Assembly (NCBI RefSeq): GCF_001761465.1
Contig: NZ_CP017479.1
Span: 3,844,001 to 3,908,000 of the forward strand
DNA: 64,000 nucleotides
Direction: 5' to 3'
DNA from: Flavobacterium gilvum
Lineage (GTDB): Bacteria > Bacteroidota > Bacteroidia > Flavobacteriales > Flavobacteriaceae
A program made the position numbers and the translations under genes. Below, one piece after another: positions 54,801 through 61,874 of this stretch. Numbering within the stretch: position 1 is the first letter of the stretch; each line of letters starts with the position of its first letter. The notes beneath the pieces were generated by a model. It saw only the letters and a list, made by a program, of their open reading frames with translations, made no database searches and was not told the DNA's origin.

Positions 54801-55506
54801 TTTTGGCATTCGCCAAATGCGTTTGTGATTCGGGGAAAAAACCAAATAAACGCTTGTTATTTCCCGTTTTTTCCTTGTTACTTTCAGAACCATAATTCAA
54901 ACTGAATGATTGTTTTTGTACAACGTACTTATTCCCTATACAATAGTCCGGCTGTAGATAAAAAACCGATTCTGGGTCGGCACCAATATCACCCTCCCTA
55001 CTGAATTTCTTACCCGTTGCGCCACCATAAGCCCAAATCAGCTCAATATTTTTCGGAAGATTATTGCCATATACTTTCAGGACAAGTCCTTCTTTTTCCT
55101 TTAAAGCCACAAGTTCAATAAAAAGTGCTCCTTTTTCTAGAATAGGATCTTCAATTTTATAACGCATTGTTCCCAATACGTATCGAGTCTCAATTTTTGA
55201 AGCCTCACTCACCCATTTGCTTTTTTTCCCATTGGATAAACCCAACTTAAAATTGCCTCCCATTCCGGGCATGTACATCGCAAATTCGGGCAAATCACCT
55301 GCCTCTACCCTAAATCCGGTATTGGAACCGTATAATGCACGATTGAATTTTCGGGTACCATTTTTCAGGACAAAAGCATCGCCATCGGGAGCGTAATGTA
55401 TTTTACGATTCTCCTGTTTGGATATCTTTTCTTGTCCTGTTATTCCTATTGAAAACAACAAAACAATAAAAGAAAAAACTTGAATATTTATTTTTTTGAT
55501 TCCCAT
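51874..55506 (-). CDS. DUF4450-family large secreted (alpha/alpha)6 protein
   Basis: 1210 residues with a signal peptide (about 8-24). The N-terminal third is a beta-rich sandwich (HYAPDGDAFVLKNGTRKFNRALYG). The middle is a helical barrel with SLAADGIWENPAYLHGAVAWR, WRGAYVADPLGWHDRAKTH and YDAYASIWASDALQYSGGG, as in six-hairpin glycosidases. The C-terminal part has several Ig-like or carbohydrate-binding sandwiches. It fits DUF4450 (recalled). First gene of the minus-strand rhamnogalacturonan run. Such proteins often sit in pectin loci but, as far as known here, their activity is not described. A glycosidase is likely; the acid and base residues cannot be named. Confidence 0.65.
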   Translation of the reverse strand: MGIKKINIQVFSFIVLLFSIGITGQEKISKQENRKIHYAPDGDAFVLKNGTRKFNRALYGSNTGFRVEAGDLPEFAMYMPGMGGNFKLGLSNGKKSKWVSEASKIETRYVLGTMRYKIEDPILEKGALFIELVALKEKEGLVLKVYGNNLPKNIELIWAYGGATGKKFSREGDIGADPESVFYLQPDYCIGNKYVVQKQSFSLNYGSESNKEKTGNNKRLFGFFPESQTHLANAKKQNSPLELYNSVLESLTVITGKLNLVSNTGLYWLLTTDETIVEGSQKTLEQLFEKSIKDTEVLANRVKISTPDPYINTLGSALSLAADGIWENPAYLHGAVAWRMFLNAWRGAYVADPLGWHDRAKTHFTSYSHSQVTEPLTGSVVFDAERNLARQKEELGTSMFSSGYISRNPNKNTVAHHYDMNLVFFDQMLRHFKWTGDTEFMKEMWPVIGRHLNWEKRNFDSDNDGLYDAYASIWASDALQYSGGGVIHSSAYNYYANKLVGEVAGKIQQDTLPYYKEADKILKAVNQKLWIPKKGIFAEFKDMLGNQLLHDSPGIWSIYHTIDSELSNPFESYQMLQYVDKQIPHIPISVDGLDKKDLYMISTTNWQPYTWSINNVALAEQLHTSLAFWQGGQSETAYTMWESALIESMYLGASPGGFEQLTYQDAMRGELYRDFADPIGMASRTLVEGLFGIQPDAMKGVLTIKPGFPEKWDNAALEIPDVSYFFKRENKNDVYHIENHFAKKMALKFIVAIPFEKIKSVTVNGKTATWTASAESIGSPQLTIEAPYSESYDIVISWDGKALEKIKTAKVYALGDSLNITTDKVSILKVYDPQSCLDAISKTDKTLTANAKGTANKCFFVQLKQGDLSWWSPVEFEVRPKMESRITALKNENLELAVKNNTSDEMVGKLVYASAKEKQAIHLNKKGEKTIQIPVQDLMPGTNSFCLRTASDSVYKISITNWDIPLSKEKSLETVSLSSFFNAKVTDVFKTEYLSPRPKTVTLQLPKQGIGNWCYPNLSVSVDDKGLREKAKPTGQITTPEGIVFQTPFDENQKNIVFTSMWDNFPKSVSVPLKGKASHLYLMVAGTTNPMQSRIVNGEIRVNYTDGTSEVLLLKNPENWWPIEQDYFTNGLAFTTDAPKPLRVYLKTGEISRTFKDFITIKGYTNYGIDGGAATILDLPLDNNKKLKDVTLKTIANDVVIGLMSATLVR

Positions 55507-55835
55507 ATTGTTTCAGAAAAAATTACATTAGTGACGTTTTCGATTTTTGCTTCCGAGCCTTCATTACTTTTTATGCATACATTTTTCAACGACCAATTGG
55601 AACAGACAATATGCAACAAAAAATTCCTCATGGAAAATCGGATTAAAGATGGTCATGCAATTTGAGTCTTTTTAATTTTTTTAGCATCCTGCTCTTCCCT
55701 GATTTAATTTTAAATCTGAATTTTTATTGCACTTTTTTTTCATTTTATATTATATTTTAACATCATAGTACAGGATAGTATATCAAAAAGGAACTGCTAG
55801 TTTTGAAAAACTAAACAACCTAAAAACTAAACAAA
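55507..55835. other. Divergent regulatory region DUF4450 / CE12 genes
   Basis: 329 bp between divergent operons; it should hold both promoters. It contains the operator-like motif at 55765-55779. An open frame from 55480 to 55665 runs across it but has no signal peptide or family likeness and looks non-coding. Confidence 0.5.
55765..55779 (+). promoter_or_regulatory. Operator-like motif shared with the rhaT promoter
   Basis: ATAGTACAGGATAGT; its complement ACTATCCTGTACTAT matches 45972-45986 at 13 of 15 bases. It is 56 bp before the CE12 start and has the same GGATAGT end that forms part of the rhaT -7 box, so it may sit at the equivalent promoter position. No good -33 element was seen here. 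Confidence 0.45.
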
Positions 55836-57206
55836 TTGGCACAAATCAGAACATCATTACTGATCGCTTTTTTTTGTTTCCTTATGCCCTGTAAATTCTT
55901 TGCTAAGCATTGTGACAGCATTTTAGAAAAACAAAAAAGCTTTCTTCAAAAGAATAATAATCAGGACACGGCAAAATCGCAACTGTTTTATTTTGGCTCT
56001 GCCAAAAAATCGAATAAAGACACTGCAATCAGCACTTCTCTGGTTTACAACCCTAGCACCGGTTATGGATTTGATTTAAATTCTGCGTCAAACGTATCGT
56101 TTTCTACCAACTCTTTTCTTACTGAAAAACCTACCTATTTCTCGGTAAAAGTTCCTGAAGGAAATTATCAGGTTGAAGTAACTTTGGGCAGTGATAAAAC
56201 CGCTTCAAACGTTACTATCAAAGCAGAATCAAGACGATTAATGCTCAAAGAACTTGCCCTCAAAAAAGGCGAAAAAATCACCAAAATATTTAATGTAAAT
56301 ATTCGATCCATCAGAATAGATGATGCAAACAGCATGAACATTAAAGACAGAGAAAAAGACGATTTGAACTGGGATGACAAATTGACTTTGGAGTTTTTGG
56401 GAAATGTTTCTGTACAAAGTATCAAAATCACTGCTGTAAATAATCTGACCGTTGTTTATCTCGCCGGAGATTCAACCGTTACTGATCAGGATATTGAACC
56501 CTGGGCGTCTTGGGGACAATTCATCACCAACTATTTTGACAAAAATGTATCAATTGCCAATTATGCCGTTTCCGGTTCGGCGTTGAGTTCCTTTAAAGGC
56601 TCCAACAGATTAAAAAAAATCATGTCTGTCATAAAACCCGGAGATTATTTGATGGTTGAGTTTGCTCACAATGACGAAAAAATAAAAGGCGAAGAGAACG
56701 GCCCTTGGAAATCCTATTCTGATTTACTTACCGAGTATATTCAGTTGGCCAAAGCAAAAGGAGCTTTTCCTATTTTAGTTACGCCCACGCAACGTCGCGC
56801 TTTCAATAGCGACGGAACCCTAAAACCAACACATGGCGATTTTCCCGATGCCATGCGTGCCGTTGCAAAAAAAATGAATGTGCCCCTTATTGACATTACT
56901 CAAATGACAACTACATTGTACGAAAAATGGGGTGATGAACCTTCAAGAAAAGCTTTTGTTCAATATCCTGCGAACACTTTTCCGGGTCAGGAAAAAACAT
57001 TGGAAGACAATACTCACTTCAATAGTTTTGGTGCCAATGAAATTGCGCTTTGCGTGACCAAAGGAATCCGTGATCTGGACATTCCTCTGAAAAAGTTTCT
57101 AACCAATGAAACGTCTCTTTACAATCCGCAAAACCCAAATTACATTTCAAACTGGACACTGCCAATGAGTACCCGTTTTGAGATCGTCAAACCAGAGGGT
57201 AATTAA
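55836..57206 (+). CDS. Rhamnogalacturonan acetylesterase-like SGNH hydrolase (CE12 type)
   Basis: 456 residues from a TTG start; this includes a full signal peptide (about 5-24) that the next ATG would cut. An N-terminal beta-sandwich (about 50-205) may bind carbohydrate. The SGNH esterase domain covers about 206-430: catalytic Ser213 in LAGDSTVT, the Gly region in AVSGSALSSF, Asn279 in FAHND, and the terminal Asp-His pair in DNTHFNSFGA. The wording PWASWGQF is typical of CE12, which removes acetyl groups from rhamnogalacturonan-I so that lyases can act. It is 19 bp before the GH2 gene and divergent from the DUF4450 gene. Confidence 0.87.
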   Translation: MAQIRTSLLIAFFCFLMPCKFFAKHCDSILEKQKSFLQKNNNQDTAKSQLFYFGSAKKSNKDTAISTSLVYNPSTGYGFDLNSASNVSFSTNSFLTEKPTYFSVKVPEGNYQVEVTLGSDKTASNVTIKAESRRLMLKELALKKGEKITKIFNVNIRSIRIDDANSMNIKDREKDDLNWDDKLTLEFLGNVSVQSIKITAVNNLTVVYLAGDSTVTDQDIEPWASWGQFITNYFDKNVSIANYAVSGSALSSFKGSNRLKKIMSVIKPGDYLMVEFAHNDEKIKGEENGPWKSYSDLLTEYIQLAKAKGAFPILVTPTQRRAFNSDGTLKPTHGDFPDAMRAVAKKMNVPLIDITQMTTTLYEKWGDEPSRKAFVQYPANTFPGQEKTLEDNTHFNSFGANEIALCVTKGIRDLDIPLKKFLTNETSLYNPQNPNYISNWTLPMSTRFEIVKPEGN

Positions 57207-57225
57207 TCCTTTTGAAAAACTAATT

Positions 57226-60078
57226 ATGTTACATAAAAACACATTTCAAGCTTTTGTCATTACAGCAGTGACTTTCTTGTTTGCTTTAAGCAGTAATGCA
57301 CAACAAACCGAAAAAGTATTCCTTTCCGGAAAAGATTTTGAACATCCTGTTCAATGGGATTTTTACTGCACCGAAGGCAACAACAGCAAAACCTGGACAA
57401 AAATCAACGTTCCTTCGCAATGGGAATTGGAAGGTTTTGGCGAATATACCTATGGAAGATGGTACAAAGAATTGAACCAAAAAGAACCAAGCAAAGAAGA
57501 AGGGCTTTATAAATATGAATTCGAAGTTCCTGCCAACTACAAAGGCAAAGAAATTTTGATAGCTTTTGGTGGAGCCATGACTGATACTGAAGTAAAAATA
57601 AACGGAAAATTGGCCGGAGAAATTCATCAGGGCGGTTTTTACGAATTCAAATACGACATAAGTTCTTTGATGAAATTTGGAACCAAAAACACGCTCGAGT
57701 TCCATGTTTGGAAACAATCAAGCAACAAGTCCGTTAATGCCGCAGAACGCAGAGCCGATTGGTGGCTGTTTGGCGGGATTTATCGTCCAGTTTGGCTAGA
57801 AGTTTCCCCAAAAACACAAATTCAGCATATTGCAGTAAATCCAAAAATGGACGGTTCAATCACAATCGATATGAACCTGAAAAACATTTCCAAAAATGCA
57901 GTTGTAGAGGCCGCTTTAAAAGGTATTAACGGCGAAAATTTTCAGACTTTTTCTTTTCCCATTAAAGCAAAAAGCACAAAAGAAACTATCGCCGCTCAAT
58001 GGAAAGGCATTAAACCATGGAATCCAGAAACTCCCATTTTATACACTTTAGAATTGACTCTGAAACAAAATGGTGCTGTTGTGCATCAATTGGATAAAAA
58101 AATTGGTTTCAGAACTTTAGAATTCAAAAAGAAAGACGGAATTTATGTAAATGGGACCAAAATCGTAATGAAAGGAATCAATCGCCATTCCTTTTGGCCG
58201 GAAGGCGGACGAAGCACCAGCAAACGAATCAGTGTTCTGGACGGACAACTATTAAAGGATATGAACATGAATGCTGTGCGCGGACATTATCCTCCAGACG
58301 AACATTTTATGGAAGTTTGCGACTCTTTGGGATTTTTTGTTCTGAATGAATTGGCGGGTTGGCAAAATTCATACGACACCAAAACAGGTACAAAATTAGC
58401 CACCGAAATGATTACACGCGATGTAAACCATCCGTCTCTTATTATTTGGGACAATGGTAACGAAGGCGGCTGGAATTATGATGTGGATAAAGTTTTTGCC
58501 GAAAATGATCCTCAAAAAAGAATCGTTATCCATCCGTGGTCGGATTTTGACGGTTGGGACACGCATCACTACCCTACTTATTTAACGGGAATGCACCGCT
58601 TTAACAGTGGTGAAAATGTGTTTTTCCCAACAGAATTCATGCACGGAACTTATGACAACGGACACGGTGCGGCTCTCGAAGATTTCTGGACACGTTACAA
58701 ACAAAGTCCTTTATTTGCAGGAGGATTTATGTGGGCGATGCTCGATGAAGCCGTATTTCGTTCTGATTGGAAAGGTGAGGCAAAATTTGATTCCAAAGGC
58801 TCTTTGGCAGCAGACGGAATTTTAGGTCCGCACCGAGAAAAAGAAGGCAGTTATTATACGGTAAAAGAGGTTTGGGCTCCTATTCAGTTTCTGCCAAAAC
58901 AAGTAACTGAAACTTTTGACGGTTCCTTTTTAATCAGCAATGATTATCTTTTCAGTAATTTGAATTCCTGCACAATGGAATACAAAATCATGAAATCAGA
59001 TGCTGATGTTCTTTATACAAATGGTATTTCAAAGGAAATAGCTTCTGGCAAAATAGATATTCCAAGTATTGAACCCGGCGAAACCCGCAAAATTAATTTC
59101 GCTGTTCCCGCAAATTTTGCCGAAGGTGATGTTTTGTCAATTACAGCTCATGATCATTTTGGTAAAGAAATTTATACTTGGACTTGGCCAATACACAAGG
59201 CAAAATTTTACGCCTCTAAATTTTTAGTTTCCAAAGTCACAAAAGTAAAAGCTACTGTGACTCGCAACGGAAATCAGGTTGTTTTGTCAGGAGACAATGT
59301 CACGGTAACTTTGGACAGCACGACCGGAGAAATTCTATCGGTTAAAAATGCATCAAATGTGATTCCGTTGACAAATGGCCCGCGTCCTATCGGGATGAAA
59401 GCCAAATTAAACGGAGTTCAGGTTTCGCAAGAGGGTGAAAATGCTGTTTGTACAGTAACGTATTCCGGCGGGTTAAACTCCATCAAATGGATTATGTGTC
59501 CGGACGGAAGGTTTAAAATGGAAGTGTTTTGCTTAAAAAATGCCGAAAACGCAGGTGGTTTTGACGGCGCTTATTTTGAAGATAAAATTAATTCATTCGG
59601 AATCACATTCAGTTTCCCCGAAAAAGAGGTTACGGGAATCAAATGGTTTGGAAGAGGACCTTATCATGTTTGGAAAAATAGAATCAAAGGAACGACTTAT
59701 GGCGTTTGGGAAAAAAATTACAACACCACCATAACAGGCGAAAGTTTTGAGAATCTGGTTTACCCGGAATTTAAGGGTTATCACGCCAATTTATTGGGTG
59801 CCAATTTAAAAGCAGGCGCATCATCATTCAAAGTTTTCAGCGAATCAGATAATTTGTTTTTGCGATTATTCACTCCGGATTTGCCCAAAAATGGTTTCCC
59901 GGGAAGTAACCCGCAACCTGCTTTTCCGGAAGGAGATATCTCATTTATGTATGAAATTCCGGCAATGCGAGATTTCAAACCATTGGAACAACAAGGCCCA
60001 GAAAGTCAGCCAACCAATATCAGAATCAAAAAAGGAGACGATGGAATTTCAATGAATCTTTGGTTTGATTTTAGATAA
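57226..60078 (+). CDS. GH2 beta-galactosidase (LacZ-like domain order)
   Basis: About 950 residues from the ATG at 57226, which begins a signal peptide (about 5-24); a TTG at 57178 would overlap the CE12 gene and spoil the signal. Domains: sugar-binding jelly roll (WKINVPSQWELEGFG-like start, GGAMTDTEVKINGK), Ig-like sandwich, TIM barrel, a second sandwich, and a C-terminal Bgal-small-N-like domain (WFGRGPYHVWKNR). Acid/base Glu413 is in DNGNEGG; nucleophile Glu470 is in FPTEFMHG. It removes beta-linked galactose, probably from rhamnogalacturonan-I side chains. A related galacturonidase activity cannot be excluded. Likely co-transcribed with the CE12 gene. Confidence 0.87.
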   Translation: MLHKNTFQAFVITAVTFLFALSSNAQQTEKVFLSGKDFEHPVQWDFYCTEGNNSKTWTKINVPSQWELEGFGEYTYGRWYKELNQKEPSKEEGLYKYEFEVPANYKGKEILIAFGGAMTDTEVKINGKLAGEIHQGGFYEFKYDISSLMKFGTKNTLEFHVWKQSSNKSVNAAERRADWWLFGGIYRPVWLEVSPKTQIQHIAVNPKMDGSITIDMNLKNISKNAVVEAALKGINGENFQTFSFPIKAKSTKETIAAQWKGIKPWNPETPILYTLELTLKQNGAVVHQLDKKIGFRTLEFKKKDGIYVNGTKIVMKGINRHSFWPEGGRSTSKRISVLDGQLLKDMNMNAVRGHYPPDEHFMEVCDSLGFFVLNELAGWQNSYDTKTGTKLATEMITRDVNHPSLIIWDNGNEGGWNYDVDKVFAENDPQKRIVIHPWSDFDGWDTHHYPTYLTGMHRFNSGENVFFPTEFMHGTYDNGHGAALEDFWTRYKQSPLFAGGFMWAMLDEAVFRSDWKGEAKFDSKGSLAADGILGPHREKEGSYYTVKEVWAPIQFLPKQVTETFDGSFLISNDYLFSNLNSCTMEYKIMKSDADVLYTNGISKEIASGKIDIPSIEPGETRKINFAVPANFAEGDVLSITAHDHFGKEIYTWTWPIHKAKFYASKFLVSKVTKVKATVTRNGNQVVLSGDNVTVTLDSTTGEILSVKNASNVIPLTNGPRPIGMKAKLNGVQVSQEGENAVCTVTYSGGLNSIKWIMCPDGRFKMEVFCLKNAENAGGFDGAYFEDKINSFGITFSFPEKEVTGIKWFGRGPYHVWKNRIKGTTYGVWEKNYNTTITGESFENLVYPEFKGYHANLLGANLKAGASSFKVFSESDNLFLRLFTPDLPKNGFPGSNPQPAFPEGDISFMYEIPAMRDFKPLEQQGPESQPTNIRIKKGDDGISMNLWFDFR

Positions 60079-60102
60079 TTAACTAAAAAAAACAATCATT
60101 AA

Positions 60103-60166
60103 TTAGCCACTAATTACACAAATTAGCACAAATTAATTAGTGCTAATTTGAGTAATTTGTGGCTAA
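60103..60166. repeat. Inverted repeat after the GH2 gene
   Basis: Arms 60103-60129 and 60140-60166 match inverted at 25 of 27 bases (TTAGCCACTAATTACACAAA and onward) with a 10-base loop. It lies between the GH2 and tandem esterase genes. It has no long T-run, so termination is uncertain; it may limit read-through or protect the upstream mRNA end. Confidence 0.8.
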
Positions 60167-60202
60167 AACTCTTTTGAAACTAATAAAAAAACAACTATCA
60201 AT

Positions 60203-61711
60203 ATGAAACTAACCAAACTATGTTCTACAATTTGCTTGGCAATACTATTTTTAAATTTTACCCAAAAGCAAAAAGATATCCCTACAGTTTATACCGTTGG
60301 TGATTCGACTGTAAAAAACGGTAGCGGAAAAGGAGATGGCGGACTTTGGGGCTGGGGCGATTTTATCGGACAGTTTTTGGATTCGGATAAAATAAAAGTA
60401 GAAAACCATGCTTTGGGCGGTACGAGTAGCCGTACTTTTCAAGACAAAGGATTATGGGAAGCAGTACATAAAAAACTAAAAAAAGGCGATTATGTGTTGA
60501 TACAATTTGGACACAATGATGATGGGCCATTAAATGATACTGTCAGAGCCAGAGGAACCATCAAAGGTATTGGTAATGAAACCCAGGAAATTGACAATTT
60601 ATTAACCAAAAAACACGAAACGGTACACAGTTACGGTTGGTACATCACAAAAGTGGTGCGAGAAGCCAAGGAAAAAGGTGCAATTCCAATCATTTGTTCC
60701 CCTATCCCAAGAAATGACTGGAAAGAAGGAAAAGTACCGAGAAACAATAAATCATACGGATTATGGGCCAAACAGATAGCTCAAAAAGAAAACGTAACCT
60801 TCATCGAACTAAACGACAATATGGCTACCGAAATGGAAAAGCTGGGTGAAGCAAAAGTTACCGGAACGTATTTCTACAAAAGAGATCATACGCATACATC
60901 TGCAAAAGGGGCTGTTCTTTCGGCTTCTGTTATTATCAATGAATTGAAAAAAAGTGATAATTCTTTGAAAAAATATGTTTTGGCCAATCCAAAAATCACT
61001 TTCCCTGTAAAGAAAAAACTGTTTTTGATTGGTGATTCGACAATGGCAAATAATGGTGGTAATCCAAACGCTGTGGGCTGGGGAGTCGAATTTCCTAAAT
61101 ATGTTGACACCACGCGAGTAGATGTCATCAATAAAGCCAGAGGAGGTAGAAGCAGTCGTACCTATGAATTTGAAGGTTTATGGAAAGAAGTTCGAGAGCA
61201 ATTACAGCCTGGGAATTTTGTTATTATCCAGTTTGGACATAATGATCCCGGAGATATTGACAAAGGTAAATACAGAGGTTCTTTGAAAGGAAACGGTACT
61301 GAAACACTACAGGTAAACCGTGCCGACAGCATAGTTGAAACCGTACATTCTTTTGGTTTTTATATCGAAAAATATATAAAAGAAGCCAAAGAAAAAGGCG
61401 CAATTCCTATTGTAATGAGCCAAACCGTGCGTAACGAATGGCCAAATGGCAAACCGGAACTCAGAGACGACAGTTATAACAAATGGTCTAAAATTGCTGC
61501 AGAAAATCAAGATGCTGATTTTATCGACCTGAATGTTATTATTGCTCAAAAATATGAGACATTGGGTCAAGAAAAAGTAAAAACTTTTTTCCCTAAAGAT
61601 CATACTCACACTGGTGCAGAAGGAGCTGATTTTAATGCTCTCACAGCAGCCGAAAGCATTAGAAACTTAAAAAAATGTCCGCTGAGGGATTATATCGAAA
61701 TTCCTAAATAA
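60203..61711 (+). CDS. Tandem-domain rhamnogalacturonan acetylesterase (two CE12-like SGNH domains)
   Basis: 502 residues with a short signal peptide (about 5-20). Two complete SGNH domains sit in tandem. The first (about 28-250) has Ser35 (GDSTV), GGTSSRTF, Asn105 (FGHND) and Asp228/His231 (DHTH). The second (about 272-490) has Ser279 (GDSTM), GGRSSRTY, Asn347 (FGHND) and Asp466/His469 (DHTH). Both seem active and are clear duplicates. Family CE12 deacetylates rhamnogalacturonan-I. With the single-domain enzyme at 55836 this gives three esterase active sites in the locus, perhaps for different acetyl positions. Confidence 0.9.
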   Translation: MKLTKLCSTICLAILFLNFTQKQKDIPTVYTVGDSTVKNGSGKGDGGLWGWGDFIGQFLDSDKIKVENHALGGTSSRTFQDKGLWEAVHKKLKKGDYVLIQFGHNDDGPLNDTVRARGTIKGIGNETQEIDNLLTKKHETVHSYGWYITKVVREAKEKGAIPIICSPIPRNDWKEGKVPRNNKSYGLWAKQIAQKENVTFIELNDNMATEMEKLGEAKVTGTYFYKRDHTHTSAKGAVLSASVIINELKKSDNSLKKYVLANPKITFPVKKKLFLIGDSTMANNGGNPNAVGWGVEFPKYVDTTRVDVINKARGGRSSRTYEFEGLWKEVREQLQPGNFVIIQFGHNDPGDIDKGKYRGSLKGNGTETLQVNRADSIVETVHSFGFYIEKYIKEAKEKGAIPIVMSQTVRNEWPNGKPELRDDSYNKWSKIAAENQDADFIDLNVIIAQKYETLGQEKVKTFFPKDHTHTGAEGADFNALTAAESIRNLKKCPLRDYIEIPK

Positions 61712-61818
61712 AGAAATATTATTTATGTCAATCAAGGATTAAAATAAAATGGTATTATCCTTCTGATTAAACCTAACCGATTTTAAAAACCTGTTAGGTC
61801 ATCTTTAAAAATAAAAAG

Positions 61819-61850
61819 AATGCCTCGGGAATAATCTCGAGGCATTTTTT
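61819..61850 (+). terminator. Intrinsic terminator between convergent genes
   Basis: AATGCCTCGGGA (61819-61830) pairs with TCTCGAGGCATT (61835-61846), one mismatch, loop of 4, followed by a T-run. It lies between the tandem esterase and the last GH2 gene, and the A-rich left flank lets it work on both strands. Confidence 0.88.
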
Positions 61851-61874
61851 TTAAATATAAAAAACTCAACTACT

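Noticed and set aside
57178..57225. Extended TTG start for the GH2 gene, overlapping the CE12 gene
   Set aside because: The ATG at 57226 begins a clean signal peptide; the longer form puts polar residues before it.
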